From NCBI GenBank assembly GCA_036656795.1, contig JAVXHR010000029.1:1-23076 (forward strand): a DNA stretch of 23,076 bases, given 5' to 3'. The position numbers and the translations under genes were made by a program. The notes beneath the pieces are model-generated. The model ran no database searches, was not told the origin of the DNA, and saw only the letters and a list, made by a program, of their open reading frames with translations. Positions within the stretch are counted from its first letter, which is position 1. The number at the start of each line of letters is the position of its first letter. The stretch is from CAUPWF01 sp036656795 (GTDB lineage Bacteria; Bacillota; Clostridia; Lachnospirales; Lachnospiraceae). Positions 7,730-15,668 of this stretch are shown piece after piece.

Positions 7730-8089
7730 ATGGAAGAAGATGAGATGCTCTTAGAGATTCTGAAACAATTACAGAAAAAGTATAATTGTGTCAACGAGAT
7801 TCATAATACAACCAAAGAAATAGGCGATGCGCTTTCCAGAGATGATCGGATATCGGTTCAGATGTTATTGGGTATGCGCCAAGAGGAGATGGATAAAACG
7901 GATGAATGCAATCACGCGGTTCGTATGCTAGAGAGTAGTCTTCCTGTAGCAGAGGCACATTACTATCGAGAACATGAAAAAGTAAAAGAGATGAAGAATA
8001 AGATTCAATCAGTTTTAGACAGATGTGTTGCCCTTGATAAGATAATGAGTAAACGAGTAGGAGGAAAGGATTCCTTTTATTCTAGTTGA
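7730..8089 (+). CDS. FliT-like flagellar chaperone
   Basis: A 119-residue, highly charged, mostly helical protein. Its position directly after fliS is that of FliT, the chaperone that holds FliD before export. Sequence alone gives little: there are long helices, a DxxLxxRQEEMDK-type central segment and no membrane segment or signal peptide. It could also be described as FlgN/FliT-like. AAAGGGTATAG before the ATG is a modest ribosome site. The call rests mainly on gene order, size and helical character. Confidence 0.6.
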   Translation: MEEDEMLLEILKQLQKKYNCVNEIHNTTKEIGDALSRDDRISVQMLLGMRQEEMDKTDECNHAVRMLESSLPVAEAHYYREHEKVKEMKNKIQSVLDRCVALDKIMSKRVGGKDSFYSS

Positions 8090-8092
8090 CGA

Positions 8093-8134
8093 ATAAAGAA
8101 AAGCCATGCATAATATATGTATGGCTTTTCTTTA
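8093..8134. terminator. Bidirectional terminator between the fliD operon and the C39 gene
   Basis: ATAAAGAAAAGCCATGCA pairs with TGTATGGCTTTTCTTTAT across a short A/T loop. The outer arms give T-rich tracts on both strands. It lies between two converging genes and can serve both. Confidence 0.8.
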
Positions 8135-8153
8135 TGAGGAAAGATATAAACAC

Positions 8154-8882
8154 CTATTTCGAAACACTCCAAGCAGGTCCACCGGCATTTGCAGAGCTGC
8201 GTAACTCTTGAATTAAGAATGCAGGGTCCCAAGTTTGGGTAGTATGAGCAATATTGGAAGGATCAGCGATAGTAATCTGACCATCAGGTGTTATATTAGT
8301 TAATATAATAAAGTGACCACTTTGTGTAAAATAACCACGATCCATCAAAAAGACCAAAACATGTCCGGAGGTAAGAGAAGAAATGATGGCATCAACAGTA
8401 CAATCGGTTATGCTTTCTACATGCAATCCAAATGCAGAGAGAGAATCAGGAATCAAAGCATGTTCAGAACCAGATCCTGAAGACCAATAACTGTGTTCGT
8501 AGGACCACTGGGCCATCTGTGCGGGATTCATAGGAGTGTCGGTAAAACTACTGATAATCATTGATACAGCAGTTGGGCCACAACCATAAGATGCAACAGG
8601 ATCTTGTCCACCATAGAGATAATCAGACCATCTTGGATCTGTTTGATTATAATAGGTAAGAATCCCAAGCGTGGTGTCTTGAGTTACGTTAGAAGAGGGG
8701 CACTCACCTTTATAAGCTTGCACTACCGGTGCTTGAGTGGCAGGTGGAGTAGCGGCTTGTACTTTTGTATTTAAAGCCTTTGGAAAATGAAATGAAATTG
8801 TAGGACCGGGATTTACATATAACATAAATACCAGTGTAGACAACATTAAACAACTACGTTTTAATATTTTTTTAATCATCAT
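8154..8882 (-). CDS. Secreted C39-like cysteine peptidase
   Basis: A 242-residue exported protein. Residues 1-43 look like a signal peptide: a basic start (KKILKR), a hydrophobic core at about 11-24 and a likely cleavage after VQA at 41-43. A proline/threonine-rich spacer follows. The papain-like peptidase_C39_2 fold is indicated by catalytic C101 in YGCGPTAVSM, H190 in SGHFIIL and D207 in ADPSN. Family members cleave proteins or peptides or act on cell-wall material; the substrate is unknown. Two adjacent ATG codons (8882, 8879) both fit the AAAGGA site; the first is given. It is transcribed alone, against its flagellar neighbours, and has a candidate sigma-28 -10 box upstream, so it may be co-expressed with late flagellar genes. 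Confidence 0.85.
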   Translation of the reverse strand: MMIKKILKRSCLMLSTLVFMLYVNPGPTISFHFPKALNTKVQAATPPATQAPVVQAYKGECPSSNVTQDTTLGILTYYNQTDPRWSDYLYGGQDPVASYGCGPTAVSMIISSFTDTPMNPAQMAQWSYEHSYWSSGSGSEHALIPDSLSAFGLHVESITDCTVDAIISSLTSGHVLVFLMDRGYFTQSGHFIILTNITPDGQITIADPSNIAHTTQTWDPAFLIQELRSSANAGGPAWSVSK

Positions 8883-8928
8883 AATTATCCTTTATTTAGA
8901 ATACATCACATTCTGTTCTATGTTATAT

Positions 8929-8955
8929 CTATCGGTCGAAATAGAGAAAAAATAA
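8929..8955 (-). promoter_or_regulatory. Candidate sigma-28 -10 box for the C39 peptidase gene
   Basis: ACCGATAG on the minus strand (8936-8929) matches six of eight bases of GCCGATAA. Fifteen bases further upstream is TTAT, a poor match to TAAA. It lies about 47 bases before the start codon. Confidence 0.3.
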
Positions 8956-9001
8956 CCCAAACAATACCCATTAAGTCATGAAATACAACAGAGGAAGACA
9001 A

Positions 9002-9739
9002 ATGTCAGAAATTATATTTGAACATGTAATGAAAAAATTTAATAGAAATGTGATTGCGCTAGAAGACATATCCTTTGAAGTAGAAAAGGGGGAATTTTTA
9101 TTTGTAGTTGGTCCAAATGGTGCAGGGAAAAGTACGATGTTGCGATTGTTGACTACACAAATGCAACCTACGACAGGACGTATTATAGTAGATGGAGAAT
9201 CCGTAGGGCAGGCATCTAGAAAACAAATCCCTTATATTCGTAGAAAGTTTGGAGTGATGGAACATGAATTGGGATTATTACAAGATCGTACATTGTATGA
9301 GAATATTGCATTTGCCATGGTTGCAACAGAGCAACCCCGTAAACTAATTGCAAATCGTGTAGAGGAGGTTCTAGGAGTTGTGGGTTTACGACGCATGCAA
9401 GATCAATATCCATATGAACTATCCGGTGGTGAGGAAGCCAGGGCATTATTAGCCAGGTCATTGGTAACGAATCCACGTATTTTGGTTGCAGATGAACCAA
9501 CGGCAAATCTTGATCCGGATGCATCTTGGGATCTTATGTGTTTGTTAGACGATATTAATCGTCAAGGAATTACAGTAATTGTTGCAAGTCATGCAAGGGA
9601 GCTAGTTACAATTATGAAAAAGCGAGTACTCACTCTAGTGGGTGGAAGTATCGTAAAAGATGAGAAAAATGGACGTTATGATAGCCGTACAATTGAGATT
9701 CATGAACGTCTTAACAGTAGAAAGAAAGAACAATTTTAA
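9002..9739 (+). CDS. FtsE-like ABC ATPase, no FtsX partner, altered Q-loop
   Basis: A 245-residue ABC ATPase closest in appearance to FtsE, the ATPase that with membrane partner FtsX controls cell-wall hydrolases at division. Visible motifs: Walker A GPNGAGKST (37-45), signature LSGGE (140-144), Walker B ILVADEP with D164 and E165, D-loop NLDP, and switch histidine H197. FtsE proteins normally carry VFQDFRLL in the Q-loop; the aligned stretch GVMEHELGLL here (84-93) has His where the glutamine should be. The next gene is not ftsX. The ATG at 9002 is chosen because AGAGGAAGA lies just upstream; an ATG at 8978 would place that site inside the gene. It may be a divergent paralogue with another partner; the bona fide ftsEX would then be elsewhere. 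Confidence 0.8.
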   Translation: MSEIIFEHVMKKFNRNVIALEDISFEVEKGEFLFVVGPNGAGKSTMLRLLTTQMQPTTGRIIVDGESVGQASRKQIPYIRRKFGVMEHELGLLQDRTLYENIAFAMVATEQPRKLIANRVEEVLGVVGLRRMQDQYPYELSGGEEARALLARSLVTNPRILVADEPTANLDPDASWDLMCLLDDINRQGITVIVASHARELVTIMKKRVLTLVGGSIVKDEKNGRYDSRTIEIHERLNSRKKEQF

Positions 9740-9755
9740 GAAATAAGGAGTTAAT

Positions 9756-11024
9756 ATGAAAGAAGGAAAGTATGAGGCGAGATATTTAATTGCACTTTTA
9801 GCGGCAGTTATTAATGATAAAAAAGCACCTGTTTCTGGAAGAAAACCTAATTGGGAGAATGTATATAGATTAGCGGATTTTCATAATGTGGCGAATGTTG
9901 TATATTATGGAATACTGGGATTAAACGATGATATTCCTGGAAAATGGCGAAATAAATTTTGCGAGAAGTATCAAGATGCTGTATTAGAAAATGAGCGTTT
10001 GCAGAATGCTATAGGTGTGTTACTCTGGCAGATGGAACGTCATAAGATACATTGTGTCTTTCTAAAGGGAGATGTCATGAGTCATTATTACCTCCATCCT
10101 GAGATGCGTATGGTGAAGGAATTGGAAATCCTTGTAGAAAGAGGTAAAGAACGTCAGATTAGTAAGATGATGGCTACTATGGATTATACAAAGACAGAAG
10201 ACCGTAGACATGCAAGTTATCGATATTATAAAGTCCCTGGGGTTTCCGTAGTTTTTTATAATCATCTGGGGTTGGTACATAAAAAGATGAAACAATACTT
10301 TGGAGCGCTGTTACAGAGATTATTGATTCGAGAAGGATATCAATATGTACATGAATTTAATCACAATGAATTCTATATCTACCTTATAGGGAATATGGTT
10401 AAAAATTATGCATGCGCAGAATTAGATATCCAGCAAATGTTAGATTTGTATGTGTATTATAGTCACTATCGGCAGGAGTTGAACTGGAATTACATCGAAA
10501 AAGAATTGGGGAAGATGAAGATTCAAGAATTTGCAGAACGATTACTTGTATTAAGTGAGATCTGGTTTTCAGGAGAAACAAGTGAAGAGATAGATATCTA
10601 TGAAGCTATGGAGGCATATATTCTTACGAAAGGAATTGAAGGTCGTGAGGAAAGCTCAAAATTACTGCCACTGATAAAACAGGTAGCTGATTTTTATGAA
10701 CGGGACCGAAAGAAGGAATGGATAAAAGCGCAATTGAAATGGATGTTTCCAAATAGAGGATATATGCAAACATTATATCCATGTTTACAAAAGTTTCCAT
10801 TTTTGATTATCATATGTTGGGTGTTGCGATTATTACGGTCATTAGGCTACGCAATTAAAAGTCGCATAAAAAAGATTATGATATACATATATTGTGGTGT
10901 AAATGGTGCGTGGAATAGCTTAAAAGAGAGAATAAAGGAGATGTGGAACACAATATTCAAAAAGAAGAATGAAAATCAAGAAGACAACATTAGAGAAGAT
11001 GAGAATGAAAAAAAAGAAGATTAA
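9756..11024 (+). CDS. Nucleotidyltransferase-fold protein (NTP_transf_5-like) with altered DxD
   Basis: A 422-residue protein resembling the uncharacterised nucleotidyltransferase family PF14907. The family motif of FLKG followed by YYPD-R-x3-DxDLLV is recognisable as VFLKGDVMSHYY at 101-112 and R118 with KELEILV at 121-127. Both aspartates of the DxD metal site are glutamate (E122, E124), so activity may be lost or changed. Residues about 346-378 are hydrophobic and basic and could contact the membrane; the tail is strongly charged (ends KKED). It begins 16 bases after the FtsE-like gene with AAGGAG, so the two form an operon. A sugar-nucleotide role linked to surface or flagellar glycosylation would be a guess; no substrate can be named. 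Confidence 0.65.
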   Translation: MKEGKYEARYLIALLAAVINDKKAPVSGRKPNWENVYRLADFHNVANVVYYGILGLNDDIPGKWRNKFCEKYQDAVLENERLQNAIGVLLWQMERHKIHCVFLKGDVMSHYYLHPEMRMVKELEILVERGKERQISKMMATMDYTKTEDRRHASYRYYKVPGVSVVFYNHLGLVHKKMKQYFGALLQRLLIREGYQYVHEFNHNEFYIYLIGNMVKNYACAELDIQQMLDLYVYYSHYRQELNWNYIEKELGKMKIQEFAERLLVLSEIWFSGETSEEIDIYEAMEAYILTKGIEGREESSKLLPLIKQVADFYERDRKKEWIKAQLKWMFPNRGYMQTLYPCLQKFPFLIIICWVLRLLRSLGYAIKSRIKKIMIYIYCGVNGAWNSLKERIKEMWNTIFKKKNENQEDNIREDENEKKED

Positions 11025-11054
11025 AGATGAGTCACATCTTAGTCTTCTTTTTTT
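11008..11054. terminator. Bidirectional terminator overlapping both stop codons
   Basis: AAAAAAAGAAGATTAAAGATG at 11008-11028 pairs with CATCTTAGTCTTCTTTTTTT at 11035-11054 (one bulge, one G:U). Seven T follow on the plus strand and seven on the minus strand. The arms include the last codons and the stops of the NTP_transf_5-like gene and of csrA. Confidence 0.85.
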
Positions 11055-11269
11055 AAAAAATTCTTAATTGTTAAAATAGAATCCTTAGTAATGGAGGAAG
11101 CTTCGCGATTAGCATCTGCAGCTTCCAATAATTCGGAACGCAAGATAGGAACTTCTTTTGGTGCATCAATAGAAAGTTTCACCCAATCCGTACCAATATC
11201 CAAGACGGAAAGATGAATATTTTCATTGATTACAATGGATTCACCCTCTTTTCGTTGCAAAATCAACAT
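11039..11269 (-). CDS. csrA: Carbon storage/flagellin translation regulator CsrA
   Basis: A 76-residue RNA-binding protein that blocks ribosome access at GGA motifs, in Bacillus mainly on flagellin mRNA. The family start MLILQRKEGESIVI, the APKEVPILRSE core and the RNA-contact arginine R44 are present. It follows fliW by three bases, with its AGGAGG ribosome site lying over the fliW stop region, so the two are translationally coupled. In the known circuit FliW binds CsrA until flagellin takes FliW away, giving feedback on flagellin synthesis. A C-terminal tail of about 20 residues follows the core. The downstream terminator ends the long minus-strand operon. Confidence 0.96.
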   Translation of the reverse strand: MLILQRKEGESIVINENIHLSVLDIGTDWVKLSIDAPKEVPILRSELLEAADANREASSITKDSILTIKNFLKKED

Positions 11270-11272
11270 AGA

Positions 11273-11716
11273 TTAGTCCTCCTTTTTTGTAATGGATTCC
11301 AGAGCATGTCTAAACTGATAAACAGAAGAGTCTAATATTACTTGTTTGGCACAACGAGTATGAGCATTTACAATAATTGGGCACTTTAAATTTACAGTAC
11401 TTTTACTTGCATCGTCTTTCAGTGTGCATATAACATAATAAGAGATGTCTTCATCTTTGGGTGAACCAATTGCTTTTTTATCAGATGTTAGAAGTACCGG
11501 ATTATAATCCTCTAACAAGTAAAAAGGGTTTACTAGAATAAAAGCAATATGTTCTTCTGTAATACTTTGTAATAAGATCATGGCATCGTCGCCATCTTGA
11601 AAGGCAATAGGCAGATAATCTTTATAATGTTCAAACCCAAATAACCCTTCCGAAAAATAGACTGTTTCATCTTCTGCATAGGAAACAGTACCGAAATATT
11701 TTGTCTTAAGTTCCAT
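11273..11716 (-). CDS. fliW: Flagellar assembly factor FliW
   Basis: A 147-residue cytoplasmic protein that binds both flagellin and CsrA and so couples flagellin level to flagellin translation. Typical features are FGTVSYAEDETVYFSEGLFGFE near the start, ILVNPF in the middle and CPIIVNAHTRCAKQVILD near the end. The start chosen is the ATG at 11716, preceded by CGGAGG; an earlier start at 11743 would overlap the upstream gene and lacks a good ribosome site. It lies 13 bases after the DUF6470 gene and three before csrA, the order also seen in Bacillus. Confidence 0.95.
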   Translation of the reverse strand: MELKTKYFGTVSYAEDETVYFSEGLFGFEHYKDYLPIAFQDGDDAMILLQSITEEHIAFILVNPFYLLEDYNPVLLTSDKKAIGSPKDEDISYYVICTLKDDASKSTVNLKCPIIVNAHTRCAKQVILDSSVYQFRHALESITKKED

Positions 11717-11729
11717 GTAATACCTCCGT

Positions 11730-12335
11730 TTAGGCCTTGACATCTATAGGTGCAAAATTTTCCGCAGCACTAGGTGGAACATAAATTGGTTCTCCAATAT
11801 ATTCAATAACTACATCAGGATACTGCGTAATGGATACTTCGATATTGCCAGGAATAAATTCAAAATTACCATTGTTTACTTTTAAATCAAAATTTAATTT
11901 ATCCATTTGGTATTCAATAGTAAGATCTGGCTCACTCCACTCAATATTGGGTCCAACTTTTGGAGTAAATCCAAGTTGGAACTGGCCAGTTGGCTTTTGG
12001 TTACGCTGATTGTCAATCTGTGCAAATACATTATCACCTAATTTTGCATTCACCATGAGCTGACCCTCCTTTGCATATTGTGCAGTAGCCGCATAAGCAA
12101 TGTTTTCGCCACGAGAAGCAGCTTGGCTTATGCTTTGCATTGTGGTTGGACAGACACTGGAACGTGCATCAAAGGTGTCCATCTTTAATTTGATTGGATG
12201 GCTTCTGATTTTTAAACCACCTTTTTCACGCGTAATATCTACTTCAGTAGAACCTTGACTATATTCCAAACGCGCATTGTGGACCTTTAACTCATATGCA
12301 ATTGGAATAGTCGTAATCTTTAATAAATTTTCCAT
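11730..12335 (-). CDS. DUF6470 (YviE-like) protein of the flgL-fliW interval
   Basis: A 201-residue protein of unknown function, located between flgL and fliW as yviE is in Bacillus subtilis. It starts with a motif-like stretch, ITTIPIAYELKVHNARLEYS, followed by a polar region and a beta-rich second half with phrases such as GPNIEWSEPDLTIEY and YPDVVIEYIGEPIYVPPS. There is no signal peptide or membrane segment. Conservation of position suggests a part in filament junction assembly or its control, but no mechanism is known to me. AAAGGAG lies eight bases before the ATG at 12335; a GTG at 12344 overlaps the ribosome site spacing and is less likely. Confidence 0.82.
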   Translation of the reverse strand: MENLLKITTIPIAYELKVHNARLEYSQGSTEVDITREKGGLKIRSHPIKLKMDTFDARSSVCPTTMQSISQAASRGENIAYAATAQYAKEGQLMVNAKLGDNVFAQIDNQRNQKPTGQFQLGFTPKVGPNIEWSEPDLTIEYQMDKLNFDLKVNNGNFEFIPGNIEVSITQYPDVVIEYIGEPIYVPPSAAENFAPIDVKA

Positions 12336-12359
12336 ACAACTCACTCCTTTATATAGAAT

Positions 12360-13361
12360 TTATTTCATGAAATCAATGAAAGATGGTGACAAAATACTGT
12401 TTCCTACTCGCAATGCTGCATCATAGGAATATTGCGACCATGAATAATTAGTAATGGCTTCTGTAAGGTCCACTCGCTCTACACCTTTAATTTGTTTGTT
12501 CAGCGCAAGTTTTGAGTCTTCCAAACGAGTTAATGTAGTATCTAAAAATTGAGTTTTGGTTCCTAACACTGCAGCTGTATTCATAAGAGAATCTACACCG
12601 GCGCTAAACTTTTTAGACATGGTTGCTATCTTTGTGGAATCAAAAGGTTCTGTTGTTAATACATTTGCCATTTCACCGGCTAATACAATTAAATTTTTAC
12701 TGGAACCGTCCGCATCTTTTCCATAGCCAACTACATCAATTCCGGGAAGTGCAGTGTTAAATGCACTGGAGGGAATTACTACGTTTCCGGCATCGGTAGA
12801 AAGACCAAATCCTAAATCAACAAATAATTTTTCGTTATTATAACCTGCCTTTTCTATTGCAGCAGAGTCGTTGACATCAATTCCACGATAAGTTAATGTC
12901 TTTCCATCAGCACTTAGTTCAAAAGGAACCTCTTGTCCACCGGTTCCGGCAAAGATAAATTCATCTTCATAAGTGGCATTTAAGCTTAATACCATAGATT
13001 TTTGAAATTCACGAATGGAGGTTGCATAGACACTTCTTTCGTCTGGACCATTACTACCGTTCAAGGCTTCTAAACTATATTGACCTGAAATTGTTTTCGC
13101 CATATCTGAAATTTGCATTACAGAAGCCTCTTGTGAATCTTGTCTCGATTGTACGTCTTTTGCCATAGAGATATAATCTTCATTTCTCATATATTTTCGA
13201 TATAATTGAGAAGCACGAGAAGCAGATCCAGGGTCTTCCGCAGCAGAGTTATATTTACGTCCATCTGTTAGAACCTGCATGCGTGCACTTTGCAGATTTG
13301 AAGATGAATTTGCAAGATTACTTTGATAATTTCGTACAATAGCATTTGTTGTTACTCTCAT
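12360..13361 (-). CDS. flgL: Flagellar hook-filament junction protein FlgL
   Basis: FlgL (333 residues) is the second adaptor ring between hook and filament, exported by the flagellar type III system. The N-terminal flagellin-like helix (MRVTTNAIVRNYQSNLANSS) and C-terminal helix (about 288-333, with LTEAITNYSWSQYSYDAALR) are the coiled-coil pair that packs into the axial core. The central variable region includes DEFIFAGT, a family hallmark. It follows flgK by 16 bases with a GGAGGG ribosome site, and the DUF6470 gene follows. Confidence 0.93.
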   Translation of the reverse strand: MRVTTNAIVRNYQSNLANSSSNLQSARMQVLTDGRKYNSAAEDPGSASRASQLYRKYMRNEDYISMAKDVQSRQDSQEASVMQISDMAKTISGQYSLEALNGSNGPDERSVYATSIREFQKSMVLSLNATYEDEFIFAGTGGQEVPFELSADGKTLTYRGIDVNDSAAIEKAGYNNEKLFVDLGFGLSTDAGNVVIPSSAFNTALPGIDVVGYGKDADGSSKNLIVLAGEMANVLTTEPFDSTKIATMSKKFSAGVDSLMNTAAVLGTKTQFLDTTLTRLEDSKLALNKQIKGVERVDLTEAITNYSWSQYSYDAALRVGNSILSPSFIDFMK

Positions 13362-13377
13362 ATTAAAACCCTCCTAT

Positions 13378-14760
13378 CTATCGTCCTACAGTACCAGTTT
13401 TATTGATTAAGACATCCATAGCTTCATCTAAAGTTGTCATTAATCTTGCGGCAGCTGTAAAAGATTGTTGATAATGCATAAGACTCATACCTTCTTCATC
13501 TAAAGAAACACTTGAAATACTATCTCTAGAATTAGAAACCTGATTAATTACAGTAATATTATTCTTTAACAATGTAGTGTTTGATTTACTGTCAATAGCC
13601 AAAACATTATTCATATTAGAATAACATTCCTGAAAACTACCCTTGAAGAAAACAACATCTTTAGAAGTACCGGATATCGTTTCGGTACCGGTAAAATCGC
13701 GCTTTTGAGAAATCGCAGCAATCATATTCAGTACATTATCATTATTAGTAGAACCCTTGTTCTCGGCAGTTGCTGTAGTAATACGTGTAACACCTGATAA
13801 CCATTCATCTGATATCTGAATATTAGCAGCGGTAAAAGTAGTGCTTCCATCAGATGTTTTAAATAGTGGATGTTGAATACGTGGTGCATTTGGGTCGATT
13901 GGTTCCGTTAAATCAGGAGTCGAGTTTAAGTCATTAAAAGTTTTGGCAAAAGCATTCACTAAACCATCAAATGATTTTTCATAATATCCTACACCAGTGG
14001 AATCATCGCCAGAGAATAATCCGGATTCATTTACCATGTCAATAGTACCTTTTAGAGAACCACTTTTTAATAGGGAAGCAACATTGTGATCGGGATCGAG
14101 AGGATCCCCAGTATTGCCTTCTGTATCCGTAATTAAAAGCTCCAGTGGCTGTTTCTTTACATCAGCAGATAAGGAACCGTGTTTGGTATCGTCAATTAAC
14201 ACATGCTCGGTACCTGAAGAATCTCTAAAACTAACCTTTAGGACTTCACTTTTATTATTGCCCGCAAGGGTTTCAGAAGTATATTTGACATCAATAGGAA
14301 GATAACTTGCCAAATCATCTAACATCATATTTCTGGCATCTTGTAATTCTAATCCTGGATTTCCAAGAACCTGACTATTTTTAATAGACTCGTTTAATTT
14401 TGTTATCTCAGTCAAAATATCATTAATATCAGGAATGACATTATCAGTCAAACCAGTAGTTAAATCTTTCTTTACATCTTGTAATTGAGAGGCATTTTGA
14501 TGAAAATAATCTAACAAAGTCTGGCAAGAAGAACGAACCATACTATCAAATACNNNNNNNNNNNNNNNNNNNNNNNNNNNNNNNNNNNNNNNNNNNNNNN
14601 NNNNNNNNNNNNNNNNNNNNNNNNNNNNNNNNNNNNNNNNNNNNNNNNNNNNNGTATTAATATTTGCGATATTCTGTCCAGCAACATCAAGAGCGGCGCG
14701 ACTTGCCTGCATCGCTAGCTGGGCTGTAGTAAATCCTGAAAACGTAGAACGTAACATCAT
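13378..14760 (-). CDS. flgK: Flagellar hook-filament junction protein FlgK, interrupted by an assembly gap
   Basis: FlgK is the first adaptor between hook and filament. The N-terminus (LRSTFSGFTTAQLAMQASRAALDVAGQNIANIN) is the conserved axial helix, and the C-terminus (LDEEGMSLMHYQQSFTAAARLMTTLDEAMDVLI) is the typical FlgK tail. Bases 14554-14653 are N. After the gap the protein resumes at a point that in other FlgK proteins is about residue 140 (DVKKDLTTGLTDN..), while only 34 codons are bridged, so roughly 70 residues more than the gap allows seem to be missing. The apparent 460-residue reading through the gap is therefore not the true protein. GGAGG lies seven bases before the first of two adjacent ATG codons; flgN ends 15 bases upstream. 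Confidence 0.92.
   Translation of the reverse strand: MMLRSTFSGFTTAQLAMQASRAALDVAGQNIANINXXXXXXXXXXXXXXXXXXXXXXXXXXXXXXXXXXVFDSMVRSSCQTLLDYFHQNASQLQDVKKDLTTGLTDNVIPDINDILTEITKLNESIKNSQVLGNPGLELQDARNMMLDDLASYLPIDVKYTSETLAGNNKSEVLKVSFRDSSGTEHVLIDDTKHGSLSADVKKQPLELLITDTEGNTGDPLDPDHNVASLLKSGSLKGTIDMVNESGLFSGDDSTGVGYYEKSFDGLVNAFAKTFNDLNSTPDLTEPIDPNAPRIQHPLFKTSDGSTTFTAANIQISDEWLSGVTRITTATAENKGSTNNDNVLNMIAAISQKRDFTGTETISGTSKDVVFFKGSFQECYSNMNNVLAIDSKSNTTLLKNNITVINQVSNSRDSISSVSLDEEGMSLMHYQQSFTAAARLMTTLDEAMDVLINKTGTVGR
14554..14653. other. Assembly gap, 100 N
   Basis: Exactly 100 N, the common placeholder for a gap of unknown size. It falls in the 5' part of flgK, just after the conserved IANIN motif. 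Confidence 0.98.
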
Positions 14761-14775
14761 GGGGCTACCTCCGAA

Positions 14776-15243
14776 TTAAATTGTCCTATTAGTGAAATGT
14801 TTTTGATCTTTCTTAGTTTCGCCTTTGGCGGAATAGCTGTTGTCGGAAGCTTGTTGCATCTGAGCCAACACAGAATTAACAGTGTGAAGGTTAAGTTCTA
14901 ATACGGCTTTTGCACTGTCACAAGTGTTGCGAAACATTGTAACCTGTGCATTAAGTTCCTGGAATAAAGGAGTTAATTGTGCTGCTTGTTCCTCATCAGA
15001 AGCATCTATAATCTGTTGAAAAGTATAATCTTTAAATCCGAGAGAGGCTTGAATCTCATCACGCTTTTTATCAAACCCACGAAGTTTCAGAATCATTACT
15101 TGTTCTTTTTTCATACAATCTTCCACAAAAGAAACACGATTCTTTTCAGCGGCATCTAATTTTGTCTGCTCGACAGCAATGGCATTTGTAAAAAAAGCAA
15201 TCTGCTCTTTAATGTTCTTTATAAAGTCAGATATGTTATACAT
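14776..15243 (-). CDS. flgN: FlgN-type chaperone for FlgK/FlgL
   Basis: A 155-residue helical protein whose place between flgM and flgK is that of FlgN, the chaperone that holds FlgK and FlgL before export. Long amphipathic helices at about 1-60 and 85-135 are evident, with no signal peptide. Its start codon overlaps the end of flgM by eight bases and is preceded by GGGAGG, indicating coupled translation. The sequence itself is weakly conserved in this family, so the name leans on gene order. Confidence 0.85.
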   Translation of the reverse strand: MYNISDFIKNIKEQIAFFTNAIAVEQTKLDAAEKNRVSFVEDCMKKEQVMILKLRGFDKKRDEIQASLGFKDYTFQQIIDASDEEQAAQLTPLFQELNAQVTMFRNTCDSAKAVLELNLHTVNSVLAQMQQASDNSYSAKGETKKDQKHFTNRTI

Positions 15244-15553
15244 ACATATCCTCCCTTCCCATCAGATACATCTTATTGGCAATCTTATTGGCATCAACCT
15301 GATAAGTGCCATTAGCAACTTGTTCACTGAGAACATCTATCTTATTGGAAGAAGTAGGCTGTTTTATCTCTGTGGACAAAGTAGCAGAAAGAGAACTGCT
15401 AAATTGCTTTTCTGCAATCTGTACAGAATCTGATTGAATCATAATGGAATCAAAACTCGAAGCACCGGATCTTGTGGAACCAACCGGATTGCATTTTACT
15501 TGGTTGGCTGTATTTGCGTAAAAATTAGTTGCATTATTTAACGTTACTTTCAT
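15236..15553 (-). CDS. flgM: Anti-sigma-28 factor FlgM
   Basis: FlgM (105 residues) binds the flagellar sigma factor until the hook is complete and FlgM is exported. The C-terminal family motif is clear: KIDVLSEQVANGTYQVDANKIANKM at about 71-95. The N-terminal half is polar and probably disordered. GAGGTG lies before the ATG. It heads the flgM-flgN-flgK-flgL-DUF6470-fliW-csrA series after a 115-base gap from cheB that contains a possible sigma-28 box. Confidence 0.92.
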   Translation of the reverse strand: MKVTLNNATNFYANTANQVKCNPVGSTRSGASSFDSIMIQSDSVQIAEKQFSSSLSATLSTEIKQPTSSNKIDVLSEQVANGTYQVDANKIANKMYLMGREDMYV

Positions 15554-15611
15554 AATTTATCACCTCGGATATTACTATTAAAAGGAAAGGTTTTCTGTAT
15601 CTATATAGTAA

Positions 15612-15638
15612 CTATCGTCAAAACGAAAAAAATAATAA
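15612..15638 (-). promoter_or_regulatory. Candidate sigma-28 -10 box for flgM
   Basis: GACGATAG on the minus strand (15619-15612) resembles GCCGATAA, about 59 bases before flgM. The -35 position holds TTAT rather than TAAA. TTGACG overlaps it and could be a vegetative -35, but no good -10 follows at 16-18 bases. Confidence 0.3.
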
Positions 15639-15668
15639 TATTCAAAGTAGAATAACTGAAAAGAATAT

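Noticed and set aside
15612..15638. TTGACG near 15620 as a vegetative sigma-A promoter for flgM
   Set aside because: The -35 is good, but no TATAAT-like element lies 16-18 bases downstream.
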